From positions 124,001 to 188,000 of the forward strand of contig BDSL01000115.1 in assembly GCA_003116995.1 (NCBI GenBank): a stretch of 64,000 bases of DNA, in the 5' to 3' direction. Source of the DNA: Yamagishiella unicocca. Taxonomy: Eukaryota; Chlorophyta; Chlorophyceae; Chlamydomonadales; Volvocaceae. Below the pieces are notes generated by a model, which did not search any database, was not told the origin of the DNA, and saw nothing but the letters and a program-made list of their open reading frames with translations. A program made the position numbers and the translations under genes. Positions 10,978-21,715 of the stretch are shown piece by piece. The stretch's first letter is position 1; each line of letters opens with the position of its first letter.

Positions 10978-13900
10978 ATGGAGTCAAGCAGTTTTGAGGA
11001 ATTCTCGGCTTCTCCGGAAGGACATTTGCTCAGCGACCTCTTGGTTTCCTCTGCAGCAGCGCTTGCACCTTTGGCGCAACTTTGCAAGCAAAATGGACTG
11101 GGAATATCGGAATTACCTGAAGGCTGCTTGGGGGCAATATACAGCAGTGCACAGGAGCTCAAAGTCATTTTTGACGATCGATCCAAAGCGTATCGTCTGT
11201 TTGCGCTGAGCCATCATCGGAAGTTTCTACTTGAAATCTTGTTTCCTGCCTATGCCTGGCTGTTACGGTACGCGGCCCCAGGCTATGGCGGCGAAGCCGT
11301 GTGCGTTGCAAAGACAGCAGCATACCTGGCCGCTATTAAAGGTGATGTTGAGGCTGTGGTCATGTCACTGTTCGGAGGCAGATTCTATTTTTATTTCGGG
11401 ACACGCGACAACAGTGTGAAGGAGGCATGGCTGGGGTACGTGATATTGCTGGTTCAAATGGACACGCTCAAGTGCGTCTCACAGACAATGCATGGCAGGA
11501 GGCTGCTGCTGGCACAATACAGCAGCCTATCGCAACTGTATGGCAGGATGGACGACGCGGCGCGTGCGCTGGTAGTACTGCCCGCAGTGTGGTCAGCGAA
11601 AGCTAGGGCTTATGGCACAGCTGAAGTGATGTTGAACACCGCCCTGGTGCAGTCGTGCTTTCTGGAGCATGCCTGTGCCCTGCGCCTGCAACTCGCTAAC
11701 TCTGCGGCGCTCGCGGAGAACCTAGTCCGAAACCAGGGGGCGGTTTTGCACGGAAGCGAGCAGACAGCGCGGGCATCCGAAGAGGGGGAGCAACTGTTAC
11801 CCGACACGTCCGTCAGCCAGCGCTTCAACCGCGTCATGGACGGCTACGATAACGCCCTGCTTCACCTTCTGGGGCAGTGCAGCTTTGGATGGACAGACTG
11901 CATTTGGTTCCAGTTAGGATGGAACGAAGACCTCTGGTGCCAGCCGGAGGGCGTGCCTGAAAGGCTGGTGCTGTGGCCAGCTCTGTCGCACCCGGCCGTG
12001 CAGTGCTACCTGGGCTGGTGGCTGGTGGCCCCCATGGTGGTGCTGGCGCGACCGGGCTGCAGCACCCACGGCCTGCCCAGCAGCCTGCTCGCCAGCTGCC
12101 CAGCCGCTCATTGGGGCGACCAGGATCACAAGCTCCTTGTGCCTGCCCTGGTGGCTGCAGCACGGTGCTGGCTACACGCCCTGCGTTGCCCACCTGTGGC
12201 ATCGCCTGTACCTTCGCAGTCGTCAGGGACAGGCGCCGCTGCTGACTCCGCCCCGGCGCCCGGCGGCTCGGGGCAGACAGCTGAAACTGACGATCTCCAG
12301 GAAGGGGCCACGGCAGCCAGCAGGAGTTATCACGCGGCGTCACAGCTACCGTACAGCGCCAGAAACATGTACGACATGCTGCTGCCGGTGATGGAGTACT
12401 GTGTCGAAAAGGCACGGTCTGAAGTGGCAGAGGCATCGCTCGGAGAGCAGCTCGCGTCCGCCTTCGACGACAGCCTTGGAGCGCTGGTCGAATGCCTGCA
12501 GCACATGCCGCCAGCTGCTGCTGCCCGCCGCCTGGCCGGCTGCTGGCGGCTGTTGACTCTCACCATGACGATGGGAGATGATTCCACAAGGCGAAGTGAG
12601 CTGGGGTCGGCGCCCTGGAGGGTATGCCGGCTGCTGCGCATGGTGCACCGGCGGCAGCAAGTGGCCGGTAGCTCGGCGGCGGGGGTGGTGGCAGACTCCC
12701 CTGCGATGGCACCAGCTAATGAATGCGGGACCGCGGCTGCCTTAGCAACGGAGGCCCCTGCGCCAGCCAGTGAGCCAGAGGGACTTGCGGCAGCGGAGAC
12801 CTTGTCCGCCGCCGCCGCTGCTGCTGCGACTGTAGCTGCTTCTGCAGCTGCTTCTGCAGCTGCTTCTGCAGCTGCTTCTGCAGCTGCTTCTGCAGCTGCT
12901 TCTGCAGCTGCTTCTGCAGCCGAAGCGCCCGGCACGGCTGTTGCGTCAGGTAGGTTGTTGTGCCTTGTTATGGGTGTCAGCCAGGGCGGCGGCAGGCGGC
13001 TTGGGGCTGAGCCAAGGTTTGCGGATGCTGTATTGGCTGCTTGGCCGGGCGTGCAGGGATCCACTCGGTTTAGGATGGGAAACCGATCTGGCAAAAAGGT
13101 GCTGGAAACGGAAACCAGGGCGTGTGCCCTCATGTGCGGAGGCTTGCTGCAGTGTAGCATGAACCAAGCTGGTATGGACTAGCATGCCGTTATTGCTGAC
13201 CGCCATGTTGACCATCATTCCCGACGCTGTCCCACTGCCTTCATCTGTAGGCGAGGGAAGACCGCAAGCCAGCATCCGGCCCCAGCAGCGACTGCCGTAC
13301 GCACTGACGTGTGCAATTTCCTCGGGCGTCGTTCCCGCCATGGAGGCAGCGCTCCGCTGTGAACTCCGCTCTTCGAGGGATGCGGTGTACCTGGAAAGCG
13401 CCTGCATCGCTGTGGATCTGGCGCTGCGCCGACCGGGCTGCTGGGCGGCGCTGCTGGCGTATGCAGAGCCGCATCACGTAGCGGCGCTAATCGCCACCAT
13501 GACCAAGATGACGCGGCTGGCGGAGCGAATTGAACCAGACTCGTACAGTCGCTGCAACCCTTGCACTGCCTGGAAGGTGCAGCTGCTGGCTTTGCTGGAG
13601 CAGATGGCTCCATCGTTGCTGCAGTGGCCGGGAGAGGTGGGCGGCGAGGGGCTCGACCTGGGCACCGCCAGCCAGCAGGCCCTGGACTTGGTGCAGGAGG
13701 TACCCGATCATGAGCGCCCGGTGCCACAGCAGCGGCAGATCAGTCTGGGCCTCAGTCGGCGGCTGTATGGTGACTGGTCGGCTTGCAGCGGCGAACAGGG
13801 CGTAGGCGGCTCGTGCAGCAGCGACTGCGGGGCCGGCGCCCTGCCTGGTGCACCCAGCTGGGAGGAGGTGGTGTCGGCAGGTGGCCGGCCTGCACCAGGC

Positions 13901-14926
13901 ACACCGGCCCAGGTGCAGCAGGCTCATCTGGTTGTGAAGGCGGCGGTAGAGTGGCTGCCGCTGCTGCTGACCCGCAAGGAGGGCGAGGATGTCGTAGCCG
14001 CACCAAACATCGGCCGGCCCTCTTGCCGAGTTGTCTGGCAGTGGCTGCTGATTCTGTCCCAGCACTGCCTCCTGGCGCACCAGCGGTTCGAGGATGCCGT
14101 TGCTGCTGGTGATCCCGCCACCACTGCCGTCTGGGCAACAGAGCTGAAGGCCTGGTCCACCCTCCTGTGCGATGATGTGATCATCATTGAGCAGATCCGA
14201 AAACTCGTGCAGGCGGCGTGTTATGGCGATAGCGTTCACGGTGCTGTCGCTGTTTCACAGGATTGGGATGATCTATTCCTTACGGGCCCTTTCCGCGATG
14301 CCGCAGCCTTGCCGATCTTGCCCGCGGCACTGGACGTGCTGGAGGTTTTGGCGCTGGTGATGCCTCACACGGTCGCTAGCGCCATGCAGGGCAACATGGC
14401 AGCCCGGGAGTCGGAGGCTGCTGCGGCCGGCGCAGGCGCAGGCGGCAGCGGTGCAACAGACCAGCGTGAAAAGCAGCAATGGGCCGGCTGCGATTCAGAT
14501 CAGGCCGAACCTGTTCCGCTTGCCACTGAGGCCCTGCCGCCGGCATGGGGCCCCGGCTTGCCCTTTGACTCTGCCGTTATCAGCGTCCTTGAGGGACACG
14601 GCCGCCAGGCCCTCGTGAAGCGCTTGGGGGAGCTGGCAGCGGGCAAGGAGCCGTCTGAGTTCCGCTCTCGGGTGCATTCCACTGTGGCGAAGCCCGCAGT
14701 GCTTCTTCCCATCCTGTACACGAAGCCACTGGCGCAAGGGTTTGATTTCCCGCGCTGCAAGTACGGGGGATGCACCAACATGGCCGGTGAGTCCGAGGCC
14801 ACGATGGCGCTCAAGGCGTGTGGGCGCTGCCGCCGGGTCAGCTACTGCTGCGTGGAGTGCCAGCGGGCGGACTGGGCGGCGGCGCACCGGGCGCAGTGCG
14901 TCCCCAGGGGAGGGCCCGGGGGCTAG
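10978..14926 (+). CDS. MYND zinc-finger protein, copy 3 (two exons)
   Basis: Exons 10978-12949 and 13251-14926 encode 1215 residues. Start, donor (CAG|GTAGGT) and acceptor (CTGTAG) match copy 2, and the junction is again in phase. The protein is longer than copy 2 mainly because of a 12-bp coding repeat (Ala-Ser-Ala-Ala) just before the intron. The MYND finger is intact ('CKYGGC', 'CGRC', 'YCCVEC', 'HRAQC'). Amino-acid changes relative to copy 2 are scattered and no stop or frameshift breaks the ORF, so both copies look functional. The N-terminal domain is unrecognised. Confidence 0.88.
12835..12918 (+). repeat. 12-bp coding microsatellite (Ala-Ser-Ala-Ala)
   Basis: About seven copies of GCTGCTTCTGCA in frame within exon 1 of copy 3. 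Copy 2 has only a short Ala run here (about 6040-6080). The expansion is specific to one array member. Confidence 0.9.
12950..13250 (+). other. Intron of MYND copy 3
   Basis: A 301-nt intron with the same GTAGGT donor and CTGTAG acceptor as copy 2. It is one base shorter because of a single-base indel. Confidence 0.85.
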
Positions 14927-16217
14927 GGGCGGCACGAGAGGGGGCTGGCGCTGGATATTAGGTGTTCGGGTTCGGAGGCAGATGTGTGGCGAGGCTCACA
15001 CACGGGTCAGCTACGGAATGCAGCCGCCAACAGTATGGTGGGGCTACTTGCTCCAGGGCGTGGAACGGCTTTCGGCCAAATGCGGGGATTACTGTCGTAC
15101 TGAAAATTATGCGAACTGCTTCGGTCCTGCTTCGATTTGCGTGCAATCGTAGTCGGGCGGAGGAGCGGGTCCATGTGGATTGCGAGGACACGGTGCACGG
15201 TGCCATGTGGCTCACCGGCCGTGTTGTGGGTTTTAGGGATAGGCCTGAGATAGCGTGGGGAGGGATGCTTTGCCCACACGGGTGAGATGAAGCGCATGCA
15301 GTGCGGGCACTACTGCAGGCCATGAAGAGTATCGAGGTGGCAACGTGCAGGGAAGATTGGAGGACGTGGTAGTAACTGTTACAGTCGGCCCCGGATCATA
15401 CGGAGGACTTGTTTCAGAATAACATATGAGCTGCCGAGAAGGTTATTGATGACATGTGTTTGGCAATATGGTATTTTCGGCGTTTTTTCAAGTATCGGAT
15501 CTGTCGCGCCGTTTGGGCGATTGGGCAGGTATGGGTTCCCGTGGTGCAGCTGCCAGTTGGGTATATCTCCTCTAGGGTTTGACCACTGCCTGAGGAAATG
15601 GTGAGTGGTCCTTGGCGACGTGGGGCCTTGTTGTCATGGGATGATCAAGATTGCGGTTATGAAAGTTGCAGCGGCTAGGATTTACATGCTGTTGCTGCTG
15701 ATGGGTTAATAATGGCTGCCTCATTGCGGTGGCGTATGATGGCGTTTGGGATCCAAGTGTAGTACTGTGATGCGTGCCGAGCATTTCGCGTCTGGTGAAC
15801 TGTTTTACGGAGCATCGATTTGTTGTTGCGCATTGGAGCTGCCGTACAGTGCTTGTGGGGCAGCGAACTGCTCCAGCATTGCACAACCAGCAGCTGACTG
15901 GCCACTGTGTGAACGCATGCTTAGAGCTTCAGGTTCAGATTATTGAGGTCTTGCTTGTCGAAGCTGCCTCGTTGACCTGGTTGGCCATTGTCACAGTACG
16001 GGACTGGCGCCCCGCTGGGTTCAGTGCATGTACGCTGGCCCCCATCTGAGAGCCTGAGACAACTTAGCCGGGCTGGGGCGCCGTACGTGATCACCTGTCG
16101 TACAGCCTTCTAGAGTAAGTTGTCAAGCCACCGCTGCTGTGCTAATCACGCGCGGTGTCGATCACGGAGTGTTGTCACGACGAATTACCGCTATGTGGAC
16201 AGGTTATGGACACTGGG
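14927..16217. repeat. 3' flank of copy 3 and end of the array
   Basis: It matches the copy 1 flank to the equivalent of about base 1848, with local divergence between 15870 and 16110. No gene seen. A degraded LINE-tail-like segment is at about 15362-15408, matching the one at 1147-1195. Confidence 0.7.
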
Positions 16218-17779
16218 AGGCGTAAGTACAGCATCCATCGCAAGCCTGGGACGCGGCTATTACGTTAACGTTTACCCGCGGCCGCTCGCACGCCGCTGCT
16301 GCCTCTCCGCCCAGCTGCGCCGCGACAGCAGGCGATCAACGACATCACAAATTGACTCGCTTGGCAACCAGCACACATACGACAGCATACATAAGGAATC
16401 TCGTCGCGCCGACTCCCAACTCGTCTTTCACTACCTACCTGAATACGAACGTACGGCAAGCAAGCTGCGACCTACCCCAACCAAACATCCAGTAGCCAAC
16501 CCGCGTCCCGCAACCAACGCCGTACAACCCGCGTCCGCTGCCGTACACTCGGAAGTCCGCAGGTTTCTGGCGCAAACCCGTCCCTTCTCCACCATCGCCC
16601 TGTCTCCGCTCCGGCCCACTCTCGGCCCTTCCGGCGGCCCCCCCCAAACTCTTTCTCGTCGGTTTTGCTTGCCTCTCAAGTGCCGACCCACGGGTTCCCC
16701 TCACTCCGCCACGCCTCGTGGCAGGTGCATCAGGCTCTTGTACTCGGGCCAGAACATGCTACGGGCGATGACGCCGATCGCCGTCCGATACCTCCAGCCT
16801 GTCTGCCCCTCACCTAAATACCGCTGCTCTCCAGCCCAGCTGCGCTCACCCGTGGCACGCTATGCACTGAACGCGAAAGGCTGTAGGCTAGCTTAAGGCG
16901 CGTGCAACATGTAAGTAGCAAAAGTAGTTTCAACCTTAGCGTTCCAGTCGGCTACGCACCAGAGAACCTGTGGCTTCACCGTCAAAGGCACCTCTCCGCG
17001 CCAGCCATTGACAGTGGGTTCTTCGCCCTCGCGCCCAACAGCGATGCAAAGGACAAGCGCCGCAACGCCCCTGCAGACGGGACCACAACTCCACGACCTC
17101 ACGCCGCATCGCTCGGTCCTGCACATCAACCGCAGGGGAGACATACCCACGAGCCCCTACTGCAACGTCCCAAAGGCACTGCTGCAACCCGGACGCTTGA
17201 TTCCCCACACACCTTTCAATGCCGTAGCCCTGCTTCTGATGTTTCCTATGAGGCATAACGTCACCCCCGCGGTGTCTGTCTGCCCACGACGCCCTGGACG
17301 GGACCGTCGATGGATCCAGGGATCCATCCCTGCAGCTCACGCACGTATTGCCCTGTCCATTAATGAGACGCATCGCGCAACCTGGATCCACGACCTGGAT
17401 CGACCGCCAGGCGCTGAGCTCCTGTTCTGTTTACATCACCCCTGCATCCTTTTCTGTTGACGTGTGCAGCATACAGGCATGTGCTACATGCCCGACGGTC
17501 GCGAACCTGCCCCTCAGAACCTGCCTCTCAGAACCACCCTTTGATCACAAAACCCACAGTACCTGCACGCAGCGGGCCCGGCGCGAAGACCACCACCACC
17601 ACCCACTGCTAGTTGCCAGCACAGCCGCCTCCCTCCTGCTCCGGCTCCCCTTTCATAGCCGACTGGTGCTGCCACCCACTCCGCTGGGTGAACCCCTCCA
17701 CGGCGGCACAGACTCCTGCATCGCTCGCCTCGGCTTGTATGAAAGCTGCCGCCACCGCCACCACTCATCTAGTGAGAAG
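16218..17779. other. Unassigned stretch
   Basis: I see no supported gene. ORFs up to 258 codons exist, but their composition is irregular, they lack recognisable motifs, and overlapping ORFs of similar length occur on both strands. Confidence 0.4.
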
Positions 17780-18478
17780 CTATTGCCGGATATACACACG
17801 GAAATTTGTGATGGCGTTGTCATTCTGATCACAATTGCGGCGGCAAAGCCAGCAATCATCAGTGTGCCTCTTCACCCCAATGCTGTTGATCCCCAGCCGT
17901 CGCAATACCTCCTTGTTTTCACACCACACGAGCAGAGTCAAGAAGCGGATTCCAATTCGTGGGAACGCCCCAGTAACTGTAGCTGGACAGTGAAGCACGG
18001 CTCCCCATCTGAACGATAGTAAACGCACACTAACTCCCAGCGGCGTGGAGATGCCCTGAACCCCCCCATAGTTGGACACACCGAGCCAGGGAAGGCAGGG
18101 ATGCTGGCGCCGTAGCTCCCAGCGGGGTAGTGCGTACACAGTCCTTGATAATGGCGGCCAGGCTTGCATGATGCGTCCTGGCCTCACGACCGGGTCCTGG
18201 ACATCGGCGGCAGCAATAGTCGCCTCCGCCGCCGCTGCGGGGGCGCAGTGGGGCCGGCATATGCGTTGGCGGCGGCGGAGGCGCTGCGGCGCCGGTAGTC
18301 CGGCGGCGGTGACCAGGGCAGTGGCGGCAACGGTTTCGGTAATGGTGGCGGCGGTGATGTTGGCAGCAACGGCGACGCTGTCCTCGACTGCCGTATTGGC
18401 CTCGCGAACAGTGGCGGAAGTGATGACATCTGGATGTGCTGCATCCTGCTCTGCTGGCTCCGACACCTCTGCTGCCAA
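17780..18478 (-). pseudogene. Possible coding segment of a giant-gene relative
   Basis: A minus-strand ORF of 232 codons. Its first ~90 residues (Ala/Thr/Val/Glu-rich, e.g. 'TSATVREANTAVEDSVAVAAN') resemble the low-complexity style of the giant protein at 32-40 kb. The remainder ('CWLCRRNCDQN' near the end) is not recognised. It lies just downstream, in minus sense, of a segment duplicated from that giant gene, so it may belong to the same degraded paralogue. Confidence 0.3.
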
Positions 18479-18522
18479 CGCCCAATCTGCAATTACCGTC
18501 GTGCCAACCGCCTCGCCAGGTG

Positions 18523-18652
18523 GAGACAGAAGCCGTGGTGCGGTACAGGAGACAGAAGCCGAGGTGCGGTACAGGAGACAGAAGCCGAGGTGCGGTACAT
18601 GAGACAGAAGCCGAGGTGCGGTACAGGAGACAGAAGCCGAGGTGCGGTACAG
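18523..18652. repeat. 26-bp minisatellite, 5 copies
   Basis: Five tandem copies of a 26-bp unit with core GAGACAGAAGCCGAGG; the first unit and the third/fourth junction each carry one base change. Because 26 is not a multiple of three, successive units fall in different frames. Confidence 0.95.
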
Positions 18653-18739
18653 GAGACCCTACCCTGCTGGGCTGCCGGCGTCGCGCCCGCTTGGAAGGTG
18701 GCGACCACTGCCGCGGCTGCTACGGGCTGATCAGTAGCA

Positions 18740-19150
18740 GCCGGTGATGGCGCACCCAGCGGAACCGCAACGACAGCTGCCTGCAACCGCTGTACGGCAG
18801 CGGACAGCTCCGACAGAATGGAGGGCGCCCCGGCCGCCTCGGCCCCGCCAGCGGCACCCATCCGGAGGCGGCCAGGGCCGCAGCCCGAGGCCAGGACCGC
18901 CGCCGCAGCAGCAGCAGCTCGCGAGTCCCCTCCGGCCCCGCCTCCTGCCTGCTGCGCGGCCCGCTGTGCCGCGGCGGCCAGGGCCAGCTGCTCGTGCAGC
19001 CGCAGTACGGCCGCACCAAACTGCTGCAACACGCTGCCGTACGCCGGCTGCCACTCCGCCGCAAACGCCGACGGCAGCTCGGAGTCACGTGTAGCGGCCG
19101 GTGCCGCCGAGAAGGAGTGGGTAAGAAGTGCTGCGGCGGGCGGTGGTTTC
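18740..19150 (-). pseudogene. Duplicated helical module of the giant gene family
   Basis: Nearly identical at DNA level to 38555-38960 inside the giant ORF. The minus strand encodes the same module: 'SELPSAFAAEWQPAY', then 'RLHEQLALAAAAQ', and 'GAPSILSELSAAVQRLQ' further on. Flanks differ on the left and fade on the right. No full gene could be assembled: the reading frame runs into a 26-bp repeat downstream and into the 17-bp satellite upstream. It could be a truncated paralogue or an exon of a badly resolved gene. Confidence 0.55.
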
Positions 19151-19663
19151 GGAGCAACTCGCCCAGCATGGGTGTGTGTATGGGCTAGGGTGAGGGTGGG
19201 GGTTGGCATTACAAGGCGCGGCGGCGGCTCGTCAGCAGCCTCGGGTGCCTCTCCACCAGGTGGTGCTGAGCAAGCAGCCCTCCATCAGGTGGCACTGAGC
19301 AAGCAGCCCTCGCCGGATGGCAGTTGGTGGCCGCCTGGCAGTGACTTGCAGCCCCTCCTGGCGGCCCGACCACGCCTGCCGCCTTCGCCGCCGCTTTCGC
19401 TGGCGCCTCGTCCGAATCAGTCGTCGCCTCCCACCGGAAGGTCGGCTGATTGGGATCCACGGCCTCGGCGCCGAGGGCCGCGCTTCCCGATCTGGGATTT
19501 GCTGCTGGGTCCTCGCATGCCGCAGGAGAGCAAGGGCTGCGGGGGCGTGCGGTGTCAGACAGCGGTGACGGCGCCTGGACGCGCTGGCGTTTTGAGGGCG
19601 GCTGCGCTCCCGATTCGTCAGGCTCATGCGTGCTGCTGTAATGTGGTGCCGCTGCGCGGTTCG

Positions 19664-21715
19664 GAGCTCCGGCGGCGATGCAGCTCCGGCGGCGACGCAG
19701 CTCCGGCGGCGACGCAGCTCCGGCGGCGACGCAGCTCCGGCCGCGACGCAGCCCCGGCGGCGATGCAGCTCCGGCGGCGACGCAGCTCCGGCGGCGACGC
19801 AGCTCCGGCGGCGACGCAGCTCCGGCGGCGACGCAGCTCCGGCGGCGACGCAGCTCCGGCGGCGACGCAGCCCCGGCGGCGACGCAGCTCCGGCGGCGAC
19901 GCAGCTCCGGCGGCGACGCAGCTCCGGCGGCGACGCAGCTCCGGCGGCGACGCAGCTCCGGCGGCGACGCAGCTCCGGCGGCGACGCAGCTCCGGCGGCG
20001 ACGCAGCTCCGGCGGCGACGCAGCTCCGGCGGCGACGCAGCCCCGGCGGCGACGCAGCTCCGGCGGCGACGCAGCTCCGGCGGCGACGCAGCTCCGGCGG
20101 CGACGCAGCCCCGGCGGCGACGCAGCTCCGGCGGCGACGCAGCTCCGGCGGCGACGCAGCTCCGGCGGCGACGCAGCTCCGGCGGACGCAGCTCCGGCGG
20201 CGACGCAGCTCCGGCGGCGACGCAGCCCCGGCGGCGACGCAGCTCCGGCGGCGACGCAGCTCCGGCGGCGACGCAGCTCCGGCGGCGACGCAGCTCCGGC
20301 GGCGACGCAGCCCCGGCGGCGACGCAGCCCCGGCGGCGACGCAGCTCCGGCGGCGACGCAGCTCCGGCGGCGACGCAGCTCCGGCGGCGACGCAGCCCCG
20401 GCGGCGACGCAGCTCCGGCGGCGACGCAGCTCCGGCGGCGACGCAGCCCCGGCGGCGACGCAGCCCCGGCGGCGACGCAGCTCCGGCGGCGACGCAGCTC
20501 CGGCGGCGACGCAGCTCCGGCGGCGACGCAGCTCCGGCGGCGACGCAGCCCCGGCGGCGACGCAGCCCCGGCGGCGACGCAGCTCCGGCGGCGACGCAGC
20601 TCCGGCGGCGACGCAGCTCCGGCGGCGACGCAGCTCCGGCGGCGACGCAGCTCCGGCGGCGACGCAGCTCCGGCGGCGACGCAGCTCCGGCGGCGACGCA
20701 GCTCCCGGCGGCGGCGGCGACGCAGCTCCGGCGGCGACGCAGCTCCGGCGGCGACGCAGCTCCGGCGGCGACGCAGCTCCGGCGGCGACGCAGCTCCGGC
20801 GGCGACGCAGCTCCGGCGGCGACGCAGCCCCGGCGGCGACGCAGCTCCGGCGGCGACGCAGCTCCGGCGGCGACGCAGCTCCGGCGGCGACGCAGCCCCG
20901 GCGGCGACGCAGCTCCGGCGGCGACGCAGCCCCGGCGGCGACGCAGCTCCGGCGGCGACGCAGCTCCGGCGGCGACGCAGCTCCGGCGGCGACGCAGCTC
21001 CGGCGGCGACGCAGCCCCGGCGGCGACGCAGCCCCGGCGGCGACGCAGCTCCGGCGGCGACGCAGCCCCGGCGGCGACGCAGCCCCGGCGGCGACGCAGC
21101 TCCGGCGGCGACGCAGCCCCGGCGGCGACGCAGCCCCGGCGGCGACGCAGCTCCGGCGGCGACGCAGCTCCGGCGGCGACGCAGCTCCGGCGGCGACGCA
21201 GCTCCGGCGGCGACGCAGCCCCGGCGGCGACGCAGCCCCGGCGGCGATGCAGCTCCGGCGGCGACGCAGCTCCGGCGGCGACGCAGCTCCGGCGGCGACG
21301 CAGCTCCGGCGGCGACGCAGCTCCGGCGGCGACGCAGCTCCGGCGGCGACGCAGCTCCGGCGGCGACGCAGCTCCGGCGGCGACGCAGCTCCGGCGGCGA
21401 CGCAGCCCCGGCGGCGACGCAGCTCCGGCGGCGACGCAGCTCCGGCGGAGACGCAGCTCCGGCGGCGACGCAGCTCCAGACTCGTCGCAGCTCCGGCGGC
21501 GACGCAGCTCCGGCGGCGACGCAGCTCCGGCGGCGACGCAGCTCCGGCGGCAACGCAGCCCCGGCGGCGACGCAGCTCCGGCGGCGACGCAGCCCCGGCG
21601 GCGACGCAGCTCCGGCGGCGACGCAGCTCCGGCGGCGACGCAGCTCCGGCGGCGACGCAGCTCCGGCGGCGACGCAGCTCCGGCGGCGACGCAGCTCCGG
21701 CGGCGACGCAGCTCC
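19664..21715. repeat. 17-bp minisatellite, ~120 copies
   Basis: Unit gcagctccggcggcgac. The main variants differ by T or C in 'gcagctcc/gcagcccc'. Irregular units occur near 20184 (short), 20702 (expanded GGC run) and 21476-21490 (diverged). Because 17 is not divisible by three, each strand reads the same 17-residue cycle in all three frames: QLRRRRSSGGDAAPAAT on plus, ELRRRRSCVAAGAASPP on minus. No unit contains a stop in any frame, so all six frames stay open for about 2 kb. This openness is not evidence of coding. Confidence 0.97.

Larger units (their letters stand above)
1..16217 (+). repeat. Tandem array of three MYND-finger gene units
   Basis: The same gene plus flanks recurs head to tail. 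Stop codons fall at 712, 8071 and 14926, giving spacings of 7359 and 6855 bp; the two complete starts (4182, 10978) are 6796 bp apart. Coding and flanking DNA are nearly identical between copies. Homology of the third copy's 3' flank to that of copy 1 ends near 16217, so this is the array's downstream edge; the upstream edge lies outside the window. Length differences come from insertions, a deletion and a short repeat expansion, listed separately. Unequal crossing-over is the simplest origin (inference). Confidence 0.93.

Noticed and set aside
16120..17460. Overlapping ORFs of 258, 118 and 150 codons
   Set aside because: No motif, no splice support, and comparable ORFs on the opposite strand.
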